A DNA stretch of 64,000 nt from Calditrichota bacterium (GCA_008501765.1 QQUE01000020.1:1-64000); one strand, 5' to 3'; shown: positions 25,152-35,902, counted from the stretch's first letter. Notes: generated by a model from the sequence alone, not told the origin. Numbers and translations are program-made.

Positions 25152-26027
25152 ATGCGAAATAAAGGAACAGGATTTGTAATTCTGGTAATGTTTTTGTGCA
25201 TTGTTGGCAAATTATTTGGCCATGCAGGGAAGACAATACAGGATGATACGCAAATCAAGACAATTCATGTCAGCGGAAATATTTATATGTTGGAGGGAAG
25301 CGGTGGCAATATCGGAGTATCCGCTGGGCCAGATGGCGTCCTGATGATCGACGATCAGTTTGCAACCCTGTCTTCTAAAATTCGAGAGGCTGTGCGAAAA
25401 ATAAATCCGGGTGAAATCAAGTTTCTTGTTAACACACACCACCACGGTGACCATACAGGTGGCAATAAATTTTTCAGCGAAGAAGCCGTAATTCTGGCGC
25501 ACCACAATGTGCGAAAACACCTGTCGGACAATGGGGAAAAACAAATACCAGGATTGCCGATTATCACATTTGAGGACGGATTGTCCATTCATTTTAATGA
25601 CGAAGAGATAAAAGTAATCCACTGGGCCGGTGGTCATACCGATGGGGATGCCGTTGTCCATTTTCAGAAATCAAATGTCGTACACATGGGTGATCAAATG
25701 TTTGCAGGCCGGTTTCCTTACATAGATTTGAATGATGGCGGTGATGTGCAAAAATATATTTCCAATGTCGAAGCGCTTTTGAATAAGTTGCCGGAGGATA
25801 TTATAATTATTCCCGGACATGGGAATCTGTCAACAAAAGCGGATTTGAGAATTTTTTATTCCATGCTGGTGGAAACAACCGATTTGATTCGTCTCAAAAT
25901 TAAAAACGGGGTCGAATTAAATGCAATTCTCAAAGAAGGCCTTCCCGATAAATGGCAAGATTGGGCGTGGAGTTTTATCTCGGAAGAAAAATGGATAAAA
26001 ATCGTTTATACGAGTTTCACACGCTGA
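25152..26027 (+). CDS. secreted metallo-beta-lactamase-fold hydrolase
   Basis: The 291-residue protein has an N-terminal hydrophobic signal (residues 8-23) and the metal-site motif NTHHHGDHTGG near residue 95, a second ligand region HWAGGHTDGDAV near residue 160, and a later IIPGHGNLS. These give the HxHxDH and further His of the fold, so zinc or iron at a binuclear site is expected. Domain order and the secreted N-terminus resemble class B3-like and hydroxyacylglutathione-hydrolase-like enzymes. The substrate is unknown. No clear operon partner: the next gene on this strand is 270 bases away. Resistance function should not be assumed. Confidence 0.9.
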   Translation: MRNKGTGFVILVMFLCIVGKLFGHAGKTIQDDTQIKTIHVSGNIYMLEGSGGNIGVSAGPDGVLMIDDQFATLSSKIREAVRKINPGEIKFLVNTHHHGDHTGGNKFFSEEAVILAHHNVRKHLSDNGEKQIPGLPIITFEDGLSIHFNDEEIKVIHWAGGHTDGDAVVHFQKSNVVHMGDQMFAGRFPYIDLNDGGDVQKYISNVEALLNKLPEDIIIIPGHGNLSTKADLRIFYSMLVETTDLIRLKIKNGVELNAILKEGLPDKWQDWAWSFISEEKWIKIVYTSFTR

Positions 26028-26138
26028 GAAATTCACCCGAAACAAACTTTAGAAAATAAACTACTGTTTTGTCAAGTCTAAACCTGTGAATGGCTATCCG
26101 TGTTGAAAATATTTATTACACAGTGCCTTTAATTCAAT

Positions 26139-26200
26139 TCGGTGCACTCGGAGTGCAATCCCTTCATGGATTGCTGTGCATTGCATAAAGGCAAAACACG
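26139..26200. repeat. REP-like double hairpin
   Basis: The short stretch holds two adjacent inverted repeats, GTGCACTCggaGTGCA and GCAATCccttcatgGATTGC, upstream of the pentaheme gene. This compact palindromic layout is like REP elements and could also form an RNA structure. No second copy was found in this window. Confidence 0.5.
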
Positions 26201-26299
26201 CCAAATCTACAAATTAAGACTTGACAATCCACTACGGTCAAAGTTGTTCCGAATTTAAACTATATCAAGCACACTATCACAGATTGTAATTTCAATAAT

Positions 26300-27709
26300 A
26301 TGCGATTAAAAATATACAAACTTGCTGGCTGTTTTCTCGCTGTCGCTCTACTATTTCAATGCTCATACAAAAATGAAAGCCAGCATGTGCCACTGGAAGA
26401 GCGGTTTGACAAAAATAAACACGGTTACGCTTTTGCGATTCCAAATTTGCAGCCCGTCGCTGAGGTTCATGGAATTCAGGCAATCAATTGCAGCGCGTGC
26501 CATTTGGAAATTTATCAGGAGTGGCAGGCTTCAACCCATGCCGCCGCGTTGCGTGATATTCAATTTCAGGCTGAGCTTTCAAAAGCTGATTCGCCGAAAT
26601 GGCTTTGCCTTAACTGCCATATTCCCGTTCAAAATCAGCGCGATTCCATAGTAACCCATCTCCGGGATAATGATGTCCTGCAACCGGTATCTCATGCCAA
26701 CCCGCAATTCGATCCGCAATTTCAGCAAGAGGCCATCTCCTGTGCTGCCTGCCACATCCGTCGCGATGAAGAAACCGGTGCCAGCTATATTATTGGCGCG
26801 ATTGGCAGCCCGTTCGCGCCACATCCGGTCAGGAAGGATAAGGAATTTCTGCGCCAGATTTGTTTGCGTTGCCACGATCCACAGGGCGAAAGATTGACGC
26901 AGAACCTGCTTTGTTGGTTCGATAGCTCAAAAGAATTGGATGAGGGTCAAATTCATTTAAGGGAGAAATTTGGTACTTCCAAAGACTGTGTAGATTGCCA
27001 CATGCCGGTTAAGCGGCGCCGATTGACCGTGACGTACCCTGATTTGCCGGAGCGGGATTCCCACTTGCACCATTGGGTGGGGGGCGGTGTTCCTAAAAGT
27101 TTTTCAGATTACGACGGCCTGCTGGAAAGAGGATTTACCAGTGGATTGGAAATAAAAGTCCATCCCATTCTAAAAAGACGGCCGGATCGGCAAATCGAAA
27201 TAATTATTGATTTTACAAATGTGAGCTCTGGGCATTATCTCCCCACAGCCGATCCTGAGCGATTTTTGTTGGCCAAAGTATTACTCTTTGATAGCGGTGG
27301 CACGCTTTTGCAGGAAAAAGAATATCGGATCGGGCAGAAATGGTTGTGGAACCCAGCGCGTAAAGTCGGCGATAATCGATTGAAACAGGGGGAGACGCGC
27401 ACCTGGAAAACGACCTTGCAGGTACCGGAAAATGTGACCGGAGACCAGCTATCTGTTCGCGTTTACAATGTCCGATTGAGTTCAGAAAACGCGAATTATA
27501 TGATGCAGGCGACGAATGTTAATGAAAATTTTCTTCCAAACGGGCAAGCATTGGTCAATAACGCCATCGATCACTATCCTTTTGCCAGTTTTATCTACAG
27601 GGAAGATATAAATCTGAAAAACATGCAGAATAAAGTTTTTTCACCACAGGAATTGATTGATTTGTCAAAGGCAGAAAAGGGGAAAAGTTTGGCTGACCGC
27701 GATTATTGA
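26300..27709 (+). CDS. pentaheme cytochrome c lipoprotein (cytochrome c554 family)
   Basis: The 469-residue protein has a hydrophobic signal ending near cysteine (LLFQCSY, probable lipobox) and five CXXCH heme sites: CSACH, CLNCH, CAACH, CLRCH and CVDCH, in the first 240 residues. Further His residues (for example STHAAALR, SHLHHWVGG) can be axial ligands. The C-terminal 200 residues are beta-rich and have no heme motif, perhaps a docking domain. The heme spacing is like cytochrome c554/multiheme proteins of anaerobic respiration. It may carry electrons out of the quinol pool across the periplasm; acceptor unknown. It is not in an operon with the reductase. Confidence 0.88.
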   Translation: MRLKIYKLAGCFLAVALLFQCSYKNESQHVPLEERFDKNKHGYAFAIPNLQPVAEVHGIQAINCSACHLEIYQEWQASTHAAALRDIQFQAELSKADSPKWLCLNCHIPVQNQRDSIVTHLRDNDVLQPVSHANPQFDPQFQQEAISCAACHIRRDEETGASYIIGAIGSPFAPHPVRKDKEFLRQICLRCHDPQGERLTQNLLCWFDSSKELDEGQIHLREKFGTSKDCVDCHMPVKRRRLTVTYPDLPERDSHLHHWVGGGVPKSFSDYDGLLERGFTSGLEIKVHPILKRRPDRQIEIIIDFTNVSSGHYLPTADPERFLLAKVLLFDSGGTLLQEKEYRIGQKWLWNPARKVGDNRLKQGETRTWKTTLQVPENVTGDQLSVRVYNVRLSSENANYMMQATNVNENFLPNGQALVNNAIDHYPFASFIYREDINLKNMQNKVFSPQELIDLSKAEKGKSLADRDY

Positions 27710-27740
27710 CGAATCTCCCTATTTGCATTTGCCGACAACC

Positions 27741-28754
27741 TTATTCGGCCAGCAGTTTTCTCTTGCGCAGCGCGTGTTCAAGCAAGGGCGCAATCTGTTG
27801 CCGGATTGCAGAATTGGCAAAACCCACCCAGGATACTTCATCGCTGGTATTCAATTTTGGCCTCAATAGTTCCCCGTTTTCATTCGTGATAATAACTCCA
27901 AGCTCCCTCGCAATTAATTCTGTGCAAATGTCGTAAGGGTGGCAGGTAATCCCCGGTGTTAGATTGCGATTTTGCAACTCATTTTTCAGAAGCGGGCGAA
28001 TGTCCGCATTAAATCGGTCGTGCCCGGCCATCAGCTCGTATAACTGGCCTCCGGTGGAAATGTACTGGTCTTCGAAACAATGGGCTTTTCCGGGTTGCAC
28101 CGGGCCGAGTGCACCGCGGATAATTTCTTCATCGATTTCCGCAATCAAATCCCGCGCGCCTGGGAAAAACCGGGAAAGCATGGCAAATCCGTGGGCGATG
28201 GTGGGAGCTGTCGCCGGCTGGATTTTAATAATATGTTCTGCATTTGTCAGGCGATTATGCCGCACAACCTGCGCACCCTGGCCACGAATAGCCCACAATT
28301 GATCGGACAAATATTGCTTAGCTAATGGTATTTCCGTTTGTACCGCCAACTGAATATCCTGCAAATTCGTATTTGCACCGCGGTTGGGCGCAACACCCGT
28401 GAGAATCCAGGCGCTGCGCTTCTGATACATCAATGCCCGTGTTCCGTCAATCGGATCGACGATGATACGATATTCCGCCTCGTCTTCAGATGTTCCGTGC
28501 GGCAAAATAACTTGGCCGGCTTCGATGCCTTCAGCTATGAGAATGACCGGAGTGTGGGCAGCGATTTCTTCTGTGACAAATTCAATTAGAATTTTTTCAC
28601 AAATGCTGTCGATAGCATAAATTGTGTCATCCGAGCCCTCGTGATCGATAGCGGCGATTTGTTCTGTGGGCAATTTTTCGCAGGTTTGAACGATCGCGTG
28701 ACGCAGCCTGTTATGCAATTGAATTATGAGTTTGAGAATATGATTTATTCGCAT
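27741..28754 (-). CDS. inositol monophosphatase family protein
   Basis: The 337-residue protein contains IVDPIDGTRALMYQKRSAWILTG, the DPIDGT metal-binding signature of the IMPase/FBPase superfamily, preceded by an AEGIEAGQ acidic segment. The C-terminal part contains CTELIARELGVIITN. It probably dephosphorylates a small sugar or nucleotide phosphate, such as PAP or inositol phosphate. The family has several substrates and I cannot choose. At 337 residues it is longer than classical IMPase (about 270). The gene is alone on the minus strand and converges on the pentaheme gene. Confidence 0.85.
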   Translation of the reverse strand: MRINHILKLIIQLHNRLRHAIVQTCEKLPTEQIAAIDHEGSDDTIYAIDSICEKILIEFVTEEIAAHTPVILIAEGIEAGQVILPHGTSEDEAEYRIIVDPIDGTRALMYQKRSAWILTGVAPNRGANTNLQDIQLAVQTEIPLAKQYLSDQLWAIRGQGAQVVRHNRLTNAEHIIKIQPATAPTIAHGFAMLSRFFPGARDLIAEIDEEIIRGALGPVQPGKAHCFEDQYISTGGQLYELMAGHDRFNADIRPLLKNELQNRNLTPGITCHPYDICTELIARELGVIITNENGELLRPKLNTSDEVSWVGFANSAIRQQIAPLLEHALRKRKLLAE

Positions 28755-29289
28755 GTGCTGCGACTTTCATTAATATTTTTTATCGAGATCATGGGTGGTT
28801 TTCTGCGCACAATTCAGCATCTTTCAAGCAAGAATTGTATCGCTTTGATATCGAAGTTGTGAATAATTTTTTGCCGGATCAAAAAAAATGTATTAGAATA
28901 TTTGATTATTAAAAAAAAGTTTACTATGTTCGTTCTTTTATTGAAAAAAGCATTTTTGGGTCGGTATGGCACCCGATTCCTGTTTGGCTAATTTGAAATT
29001 CCGGGAGCACCTTTTTATAAAGTGATGTTTGTCGCCCGCTGCCCGGAAGATTTACTCTAAAATTTAATATATTAAACGTTGCATACGATACGAAATTTAC
29101 TATTCAAATTGCAGTTAAATCAGAGAATATTTCTTAATTTTAAATAAAGATTTTTAAAAATATGTTCAAATGGGATATTATTTTTTGCTATTCTCCAATA
29201 AAATTTTATTATAATGTTTGTTAAAAAAGAGCAAGACTCCCTGAATTGAATTTAATCATGAATTATTATTCATCATAATAGAGGAAGAA
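28755..29289. other. 535-bp AT-rich region upstream of nqr operon
   Basis: The region lies between the divergent IMPase gene and nqrA and should hold both promoters. It has a TATAAT-like box near 29208. No gene, repeat or recognisable riboswitch was seen. AT content is high throughout. Confidence 0.5.
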
Positions 29290-30636
29290 ATGGGACTTAC
29301 AAAACTCAAAAAAGGTTTGGACCTTCCCATTAATGGTGCACCGGAAGAGGCAGTGTTTGAAGGGACGTCTGTTTCGCAGGTTGCATTGGTTGGTGATGAT
29401 TATGTTGGCATGAAGCCAACGATGGCCGTTAAAATAGGTGATACGGTAAAACTTGGCCAGTTACTTTTCACTGACAAAAAAATGGAAGGTGTCAAATTTA
29501 CGTCACCCGGCGCTGGAAAAATCGTTGCCATCAATCGTGGTGAAAAGCGTATTTTCCAGTCGGTTGTAGTTGAATTGGAAGGGGATGCAGAAGTTACATT
29601 TAAAAGCTATCCGGTGGCTAAGTTGGCTTCCCTGAAAGCGGATGCTGTGCGCGAACAGCTTATTGAGTCTGGATTATGGACGGCTTTACGAGCCCGGCCA
29701 TTTAGCAAAATTGCGAATCCAACTGAAACACCACACTCAATTTTTGTCACAGCGATGGATACAAATCCGCATGCCCCGGCAATTAAAAATATGCTGGCCG
29801 AACGTGAAGATGATTTTGTGAACGGATTGGAAATTCTCCGGAAGCTTACGGATGGTAAAATTTTCGTATGCAAATCACCCGGCGATAATGTGCCAACCGG
29901 CTCAGTCGACGTGGTTGTTGAAGAATTTGCCGGCCCTCATCCTGCCGGGCTTGTAGGCACGCACATCCATTTTCTCGATCCGGTTCATCGTGCTAAAACA
30001 GTTTGGCATATCGGATTACAAGATGTTATTGCATTCGGTCTCCTTTTTACCACTGGCCGTCTTTTTACCGAAAGAATCGTTTCTTTTGCTGGCCCGACTG
30101 TCAAACATCCGCGGCATCTAAAAACCCGCCAGGGTGCCTTGCTCGACGATCTGACAAATGGAGAATTAAAAGAAGTTGAAAACAGACTAATTTCAGGCTC
30201 CGTTCTTTCCGGCAGAACAGCTGTCGGCCCTTTTTCATTTCTGGGTCGTTATCATCAGCAAATTTCAGCACTGGAAGAGGGACGGGAACGTGAATTTTTT
30301 GGCTGGTTGGCTCCGGGCAATAATGCCCATTCACTGAAAAATATTGTAATCTCGAAATTCTTTTTCGGTAAAAAGTTTGATTTTACGACTTCGGCAAATG
30401 GCAGCCACCGGGCTATCGTACCCAATGGCAATTATGAAGCTGTTGTTCCCCTCGATGTTCAGCCGACTTACCTTTTACGCGCACTCGCAGTGAAAGACCT
30501 CGAAGAGGCTGAAAAACTGGGTGCTCTTGAACTCGATGAAGAAGATTTGGCGTTGAGCACATATGCGTGCCCATCCAAAAATGATTTCGGCCCGATTCTG
30601 AGAGATAATTTAACGATAATTGAGAAGGAAGGATAG
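29290..30636 (+). CDS. nqrA: Na+-NQR subunit A
   Basis: This is the 448-residue cytosolic subunit A of the sodium-translocating NADH:quinone oxidoreductase. It begins with [39 protein letters not shown] and has the lipoyl-like fold of the family, including [14 protein letters not shown]. It is the first of six contiguous genes in the order A to F. GAGGAAG lies upstream of the ATG. The complex pumps sodium on electron transfer from NADH to quinone. Length matches known NqrA (about 445). Confidence 0.97.
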   Translation: MGLTKLKKGLDLPINGAPEEAVFEGTSVSQVALVGDDYVGMKPTMAVKIGDTVKLGQLLFTDKKMEGVKFTSPGAGKIVAINRGEKRIFQSVVVELEGDAEVTFKSYPVAKLASLKADAVREQLIESGLWTALRARPFSKIANPTETPHSIFVTAMDTNPHAPAIKNMLAEREDDFVNGLEILRKLTDGKIFVCKSPGDNVPTGSVDVVVEEFAGPHPAGLVGTHIHFLDPVHRAKTVWHIGLQDVIAFGLLFTTGRLFTERIVSFAGPTVKHPRHLKTRQGALLDDLTNGELKEVENRLISGSVLSGRTAVGPFSFLGRYHQQISALEEGREREFFGWLAPGNNAHSLKNIVISKFFFGKKFDFTTSANGSHRAIVPNGNYEAVVPLDVQPTYLLRALAVKDLEEAEKLGALELDEEDLALSTYACPSKNDFGPILRDNLTIIEKEG

Positions 30637-31844
30637 TGAAATTCTTAAGAAAAATATTAGATAAACAGGATCATCATTTCCAAAAAGGCGGGAAACTCGA
30701 GAAGTTTTTCGCGATCTGGGAAATGCAGGATACGATTCTGTACACACCGGGCAATGTGACGAAAACTGCGTCCCATGTCCGTGATAAAATGGATTTAAAG
30801 CGCATGATGATTCTTGTCTATTTTGCGCTTATTCCAACCGTTTTGATGGCTTTGTACAATACTGGCCTGCAAGCCAATCTCGCACTTGCAAAAATCGGCG
30901 GTGCTGCCGCTGGTTCGGGTGATTGGCATACGGCCATGGCAACTTTTCTTGGTATAGGTTCAAATCCGGAAAATCTATTCAGCAATCTCGCGCTTGGCGC
31001 GCTTTATTTCTTGCCAATTTACCTGGTGGCTGCGGCTGCTGGCGGTTTCTGGGAAATACTTTTTGCCATCGTCAGGAAACACGAAGTTACAGAGGGATTC
31101 CTCGTGACCAGCCTGCTCTTTCCATTGATTTTGCCTGCGACAATTCCCCTATGGCAAGTTGCTTTGGGAATGAGCTTCGGCGTTGTAATCGGCAAGGAAG
31201 TTTTTGGTGGCGTCGGAATGAATATTTTGAATCCGGCACTCACCGGGCGTGCTTTTCTCTTTTTCGCCTATCCGGCAGAGATTTCCGGAGATGCGGTTTG
31301 GGTGGCGGTGGACGGCCACAGCCAGGCAACGGCTCTCGCTCAATTTGCTGATACAACTATGGAAGTTACAGCTTCCTGGATGGATTCTTTTATCGGAACT
31401 ATCCCCGGTTCCATGGGCGAGACTTCAGCGCTGGCGTGCCTGATCGGTGCATTTATTCTCATAGTCACGCGTGTTGGATCCTGGCAAATTATGCTCAGCG
31501 TTGTGCTCGGCATGGTTGGATTTACATACTTCCTCAACTTTATCGGGAGCGACACCAATCCAATGTTCGCAATGACGCCGGAATGGCATTTTGTGGTTGG
31601 TGGTTTTGCATTCGGCACCGTATTTATGGCGACGGATCCCGTTACTGCGGCAATCACCGACGGCGGCAAGTGGATTTATGGATTTATGATCGGAATTCTG
31701 GTCGTGCTGGTGCGGGTGATCAACCCGGCTTTTCCAGAAGGAATGATGCTGGCTATTTTATTTGCCAACGTTTTCGCGCCAATTTTTGATAAAATATACC
31801 TTAATAAAAATATAAAAAGGAGGCTCGCGAGAAATGCAAAGTGA
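30636..31844 (+). CDS. nqrB: Na+-NQR subunit B
   Basis: The 402-residue membrane subunit has about ten helices. It shares its first base with the last base of the nqrA stop (GTG start, GGAAGGA upstream). The covalent FMN site normally reads D-x-x-(S/T)-G-A-T; here it is D226-G-H-S229-Q230-A-T232, with Gln instead of Gly, so the flavin threonine T232 is kept. ApbE, encoded downstream, would attach the FMN. Riboflavin is expected as an additional cofactor from the family. Confidence 0.97.
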   Translation: MKFLRKILDKQDHHFQKGGKLEKFFAIWEMQDTILYTPGNVTKTASHVRDKMDLKRMMILVYFALIPTVLMALYNTGLQANLALAKIGGAAAGSGDWHTAMATFLGIGSNPENLFSNLALGALYFLPIYLVAAAAGGFWEILFAIVRKHEVTEGFLVTSLLFPLILPATIPLWQVALGMSFGVVIGKEVFGGVGMNILNPALTGRAFLFFAYPAEISGDAVWVAVDGHSQATALAQFADTTMEVTASWMDSFIGTIPGSMGETSALACLIGAFILIVTRVGSWQIMLSVVLGMVGFTYFLNFIGSDTNPMFAMTPEWHFVVGGFAFGTVFMATDPVTAAITDGGKWIYGFMIGILVVLVRVINPAFPEGMMLAILFANVFAPIFDKIYLNKNIKRRLARNAK

Positions 31845-32631
31845 TAGCATTCAAAAGACCGTTGGCGTCGCACTCGCTGTCTGCCTGGTCTGTTCGGTGC
31901 TGGTTTCCGTTTCTGCAGTTTATTTGCAGAGCATTCAGGAGGAAAACAAGCGCCTTGATAAAATAAAAAATATTCTCATGGCTGGCGGCTTATATGATAA
32001 AAAAGCCGATATTCAGTCTGTTTTTAAAGAAAAAATAACCAGCGCGCTCATCGATCTGTCCACTGGTGACGAACTTTCGGAAGAGCAATTTACAGCCAAA
32101 CTCTCACCCGAAACATTCGATATCAAAGAAATGGCGGCAGATAAAGTCTTGGGCCAGGCACTTGGAGCTGAAGATGATATTGCTGGAATAAATAGAATTC
32201 CTAAAAATATGCTCGTCTATTCCGTTGTAGAAAATGGTGTAATCGATAAAATCATCCTGCCGATGCACGGCAAAGGATTATGGTCAACGATGTACGGATT
32301 TGTTGCCATGAGCAATGATTTGAAAACCATCAAAGGACTCACTTTTTACGAGCACGGTGAAACCCCCGGACTCGGTGGTGAAATAGAGAATCCCAGTTGG
32401 CGCGCATCATGGACCGGGAAACTGGCCTTCGATGACCAGGCACAACTGGTGCTCGAAATATTAAAGGGCAAAGTAAATCCAGCCAGCGCAAAAGCTTCGA
32501 GCCAGATCGACGGACTCGCCGGCGCTACGCTGACCACACGCGGTGTGGAAAAAATGATTAAATTCTGGTTTGGTAAGAACGGTTATGGCCCGTTTCTGAA
32601 AAAATTGAGGGAGGCGAGCTCAAATGGCTAA
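31834..32631 (+). CDS. nqrC: Na+-NQR subunit C
   Basis: The 265-residue subunit has one N-terminal membrane helix and a periplasmic FMN-binding domain. The site for covalent FMN is D226-x2-A229-G-A-T232 (LAGATLT), with a conserved lead-in of QIDGL. It overlaps nqrB by 11 bases and its ATG is preceded by AAAAGGAGG. It is the usual ApbE target in NQR. Confidence 0.96.
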   Translation: MQSDSIQKTVGVALAVCLVCSVLVSVSAVYLQSIQEENKRLDKIKNILMAGGLYDKKADIQSVFKEKITSALIDLSTGDELSEEQFTAKLSPETFDIKEMAADKVLGQALGAEDDIAGINRIPKNMLVYSVVENGVIDKIILPMHGKGLWSTMYGFVAMSNDLKTIKGLTFYEHGETPGLGGEIENPSWRASWTGKLAFDDQAQLVLEILKGKVNPASAKASSQIDGLAGATLTTRGVEKMIKFWFGKNGYGPFLKKLREASSNG

Positions 32632-33247
32632 TAAATATAAAGATGTATTGCTCGATCCGATTTTTAATAACAATCCTATCGGGCTGCAAGTTCTGGGAAT
32701 TTGTTCGGCTCTGGCTGTAACAACGCGTCTGCAAACAGCGGTCGTGATGTCGCTTGCAGTCATCGTCGTCACTGCATTTTCCAATTTGTCGGTCAGCCTT
32801 ATCCGCAATCACATTCCCAACAGTATTCGGATTCTGGTAGAAATGACAATTATCGCCTCATTGGTAATTATTGCTGATCAGTTTATCAAAGCTTTTGCTT
32901 ACGATATCAGCAAGCAGCTCTCCATTTTTGTAGGGCTGATTATCACCAACTGTATAATAATGGGGCGGGCGGAAGCCTTTGCTTTGAAAAATCCGCCGCT
33001 CATCAGTTTTATGGATGGAATCGGTAACGGATTTGGCTATACCTTTGTGCTGCTTTTTGTCGGATTCTTCCGGGAATTGCTTGGCACAGGGCAGTTATTT
33101 AATGTCACTGTTTTGCCATTGGCATCCGAAGGTGGCTGGTATTCGATCAACGGTTTAATGGTTCTCAGCCCCAGCGCTTTCTTCTTGATCGGGCTGCTTA
33201 TTTGGGCGATCAGAGCCTGGAAACCAGATCAAGTGGAGGAGAATTAA
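32624..33247 (+). CDS. nqrD: Na+-NQR subunit D
   Basis: The 207-residue subunit has six membrane helices and belongs to the NqrD/RnfE family, with the typical [19 protein letters not shown]-like segment ([18 protein letters not shown]). It overlaps nqrC by 8 bases. Paired with NqrE it forms the pseudo-symmetric membrane core that is involved in sodium passage and holds a central iron-sulfur centre. Confidence 0.96.
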   Translation: MANKYKDVLLDPIFNNNPIGLQVLGICSALAVTTRLQTAVVMSLAVIVVTAFSNLSVSLIRNHIPNSIRILVEMTIIASLVIIADQFIKAFAYDISKQLSIFVGLIITNCIIMGRAEAFALKNPPLISFMDGIGNGFGYTFVLLFVGFFRELLGTGQLFNVTVLPLASEGGWYSINGLMVLSPSAFFLIGLLIWAIRAWKPDQVEEN

Positions 33248-33250
33248 ATC

Positions 33251-33862
33251 ATGGTTGAACATTATTTAAGTTTATTTATAAAATCCATTTTTATGGAAAA
33301 TCTTGCCCTGGCATTTTTCCTGGGCATGTGTACCTATCTCGCCGTCTCGAAAAAAGTCGATACGTCAATTGGATTGGGTATTGCCGTCATCGTTGTACAG
33401 GGTATTACATTGCCTGTCAACAACCTGCTCTACACCGCGCTACTGAAAAAAGGCGCCTGGGCATGGGCAGGCTATCCTGAATTGGACCTCACTTTTTTGG
33501 GGCTGATAACCTATATCGGTGTGATTGCCTCGATGGTGCAGATTCTTGAAATGGCGCTGGATAAATTCTTCCCGCCACTTTACAATGCGCTGGGCATTTT
33601 TCTACCGTTGATCACGGTGAACTGCGCTATTCTTGGCGGCTCTCTTCTCATGGTCGAAAGAAATATGAATTTTGCCGAATCAGTTACTTTTGGTATCGGT
33701 TCAGGTGTTGGCTGGGCGCTGGCAATTATTGCGTTGGCTGGTATTCGTGAAAAAATGAAGTATAGCAACGTGCCTGAAGGGCTGCGCGGCCTGGGCATTA
33801 CCTTTATTACGGTCGGCCTTATGGCTATGGCCTTTATGTTATTTTCTGGAATTCAACTTTAG
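33251..33862 (+). CDS. nqrE: Na+-NQR subunit E
   Basis: The 203-residue subunit has six helices, with [24 protein letters not shown] near its start and [20 protein letters not shown] in the middle, the NqrE/RnfA signature. A cysteine in each of NqrD and NqrE (NCIIMG and NCAILGG) supplies the ligands of the central iron centre. It starts 3 bases after nqrD. Confidence 0.96.
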   Translation: MVEHYLSLFIKSIFMENLALAFFLGMCTYLAVSKKVDTSIGLGIAVIVVQGITLPVNNLLYTALLKKGAWAWAGYPELDLTFLGLITYIGVIASMVQILEMALDKFFPPLYNALGIFLPLITVNCAILGGSLLMVERNMNFAESVTFGIGSGVGWALAIIALAGIREKMKYSNVPEGLRGLGITFITVGLMAMAFMLFSGIQL

Positions 33863-33874
33863 AGAGATAGATAA

Positions 33875-35107
33875 ATGACTGGAATAAGTTTAGTATTATT
33901 CGGCTCGGTGATGTTTGTACTCATCGTGATCATGTTGGTGACGGTGATTCTCTTCGCAAAATCCAAGCTTGTTGCGAGCGGGAATGCGCGAATCATCATC
34001 AATGACGATCCCGATAATTCCATCACGGTTCCTCTCGGTGGAAAATTATTGGACACCCTAGCCAGTGAAAAAATCTTTATCCCTTCCGCCTGCGGTGGAG
34101 GGGGTACCTGCGGTCAGTGTAAGGTGGATGTAAAAGAGGGCGGTGGTGATATTCTTCCCACCGAAACTTCGCATATCAACAAAAAAGAGCAGCGGGAAGG
34201 ATGTCGTCTATCCTGTCAGGTCCCGGTAAAAGGCGACATGAAAATCGAAGTGGACCCTGAAATATTTAGCGTAAAAAAATGGGTATGTAAAGTCCGCTCC
34301 AATCGCAATGTGGCCACATTTATTAAAGAATTCATCATTGACCTGCCCGAAGGTGAAGATGTCAACTTTCGTGCCGGTGGATATATTCAAATTGAAGCGC
34401 CACCCCATGTTGTGCATTACAAAGATTTCGTAGTAGAAGAAGAGTATCGCGAAGATTGGGACAAATACGACATCTGGCGTTATGTTTCCAAAGCGGAAGA
34501 GCCGGTTGTTCGTGCCTATTCGATGGCAAACTACCCGGAAGAAAAAGGCATGATTATGCTCAACGTGCGTATTGCAACACCACCACCGAACATGCCAGAT
34601 GTGCCTCCAGGTTTGATGTCTTCCTATATTTTTAGCCTGAAACAAGGGGATGAAGTGACCATTTCCGGGCCTTACGGCGAGTTCTTTGCTCGCGAAACCG
34701 ACAGCGAAATGATGTTTGTCGGAGGTGGCGCAGGTATGGCGCCAATGCGTTCCCACATTTTTGATCAGTTGAAACGGATCAAAACGGATCGGAAAATAAC
34801 CTACTGGTACGGTGCACGCAGTTTACGCGAAATGTTTTTTGTCGAAGATTTCGATACCCTGCAGAAAGAAAACGACAACTTCACCTGGCATGTCGGCCTC
34901 TCCGAACCGCTTGAAGAAGACAACTGGAAAGGTTATGTCGGATTTATCCACCAGGTGATTTTCGATAATTATCTCAAGGACCACGATGCTCCGGAAGATA
35001 TCGAATATTATCTCTGTGGGCCTCCAATGATGAACTCAGCAGTAACGCTGATGCTGCTCGATCTTGGCGTCGAGCCGGAAAACATCATGTACGACGATTT
35101 TGGGTAA
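33875..35107 (+). CDS. nqrF: Na+-NQR subunit F (NADH dehydrogenase subunit)
   Basis: The 410-residue subunit has an N-terminal membrane helix (residues 5-29) and a [2Fe-2S] ferredoxin domain with C73, C79, C82 and C114, the standard spacing. A ferredoxin-reductase FAD domain (RAYSMANYP) and an NADH domain ([28 protein letters not shown]) follow. It takes the hydride from NADH and ends the A-F operon. Length and domain order are normal. Confidence 0.97.
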   Translation: MTGISLVLFGSVMFVLIVIMLVTVILFAKSKLVASGNARIIINDDPDNSITVPLGGKLLDTLASEKIFIPSACGGGGTCGQCKVDVKEGGGDILPTETSHINKKEQREGCRLSCQVPVKGDMKIEVDPEIFSVKKWVCKVRSNRNVATFIKEFIIDLPEGEDVNFRAGGYIQIEAPPHVVHYKDFVVEEEYREDWDKYDIWRYVSKAEEPVVRAYSMANYPEEKGMIMLNVRIATPPPNMPDVPPGLMSSYIFSLKQGDEVTISGPYGEFFARETDSEMMFVGGGAGMAPMRSHIFDQLKRIKTDRKITYWYGARSLREMFFVEDFDTLQKENDNFTWHVGLSEPLEEDNWKGYVGFIHQVIFDNYLKDHDAPEDIEYYLCGPPMMNSAVTLMLLDLGVEPENIMYDDFG

Positions 35108-35109
35108 TT

Positions 35110-35177
35110 GATGTCGGAGCAGTTTTAAGTTGATGAGCATCGGGACTACTCAGGATGCTCGGTACTGCGCCGCAACT
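35110..35177. repeat. nested inverted repeat with REP-like core
   Basis: An outer stem TTAAGTTG/CAACTTAA encloses an inner stem GAGCATC/GATGCTC. The inner part GAGCATC(G)GGACTACTC is closely related, in reverse complement, to the GAGCATCCCGAGTAGCC segment of the satellite at 5317, 5917 and 6515. It may act as the nqr terminator, though no T-run follows. Confidence 0.65.
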
Positions 35178-35336
35178 TAACCCTGACGAGACTGTCGAAA
35201 AAGTGTGAGAACCGGTCGCTGAGCTTGTCGAAGCGCCCGGCGTTACCCCCAAATTTGGGCCCTTCGACAAGCTCAGGGTCCAAATTTTTTGGATTTTCAA
35301 CAGTCTCGACAGGATTTCAAAACGCTGTCAGGGTTG
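35178..35336. mobile_element. MITE/REP-like element with CTTCGACAAGCTCAG hairpin
   Basis: Outer inverted repeats AACCCTGAC (35178-35186) and GTCAGGGTT (35327-35335) enclose GAGACTGTCGAAAA (35188-35201) and its near complement TTTTCAACAGTCTC (35294-35307). Inside is the pair CTGAGCTTGTCGAAG / CTTCGACAAGCTCAG, a sequence widespread in bacterial repeats. It is non-coding and depends on an outside transposase if mobile. Confidence 0.75.
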
Positions 35337-35437
35337 ACTATTGGAATATCCAATTTACAAATCATGTTTTTTTATTCAGTTCCTTGTATGAAAATTCGAA
35401 ATAATTATATTCATCATTAATATATGTGGAGTGTGAT

Positions 35438-35902
35438 ATGAAAACTGCCCGTGAAATGCTGCTGGAAAAAGGGAATGAAATTATTGCAGTTTCACCCGAT
35501 GCGACGCTTTATGATGCTATCCAGGTGATGATTGACCATAATATTGGTGCAGTGCTCATAAAAGATGGCGAAAAAATTACCGGCATCTGGACGGAAAGGG
35601 ACCTGGTCCGCAATTCTGTGCAGGCAGGATTTAATCCCAAAACGGCTAAAATCGGCGATTATATGGTGACAAATCTCAAGAAAACCAGCGGTGATACAAC
35701 CTGTATGGCCATGATGGATAAATTTCTCGGAATGCGTTTGCGCCATTTATTGGTCGAAGAACAGGGTAAAATTACCGGTCTCATTTCAATTGGTGACGTC
35801 ATTAAAGGCAGCCTGATGGAAAAAACCGCTGAACTGGAAGCATTGAACAAAATGGTTAAATGGGATTATTACGAAAATTGGCGCTGGAAACGAAAAGATT
35901 AA
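35438..35902 (+). CDS. two-CBS-domain protein
   Basis: The 154-residue protein has two CBS domains (about residues 5-60 and 70-125): IAVSPDATLYDAIQVMIDHNIGAVLI with GIWTERDLVRN, then LRHLLVEEQGKITGLISIGDVIKG. CBS pairs usually bind adenosine nucleotides and act as energy sensors. A short charged tail follows. It lies between nqrF and apbE and might tune the pump or its maturation (inference). ATG at 35438 was preferred to GTG at 35426 because GGAG sits 7 bases upstream. Confidence 0.9.
   Translation: MKTAREMLLEKGNEIIAVSPDATLYDAIQVMIDHNIGAVLIKDGEKITGIWTERDLVRNSVQAGFNPKTAKIGDYMVTNLKKTSGDTTCMAMMDKFLGMRLRHLLVEEQGKITGLISIGDVIKGSLMEKTAELEALNKMVKWDYYENWRWKRKD

Noticed and set aside
25152-26027. Antibiotic beta-lactamase
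   Set aside because: The metal motif alone does not show beta-lactamase activity and most secreted members of this fold have other substrates.
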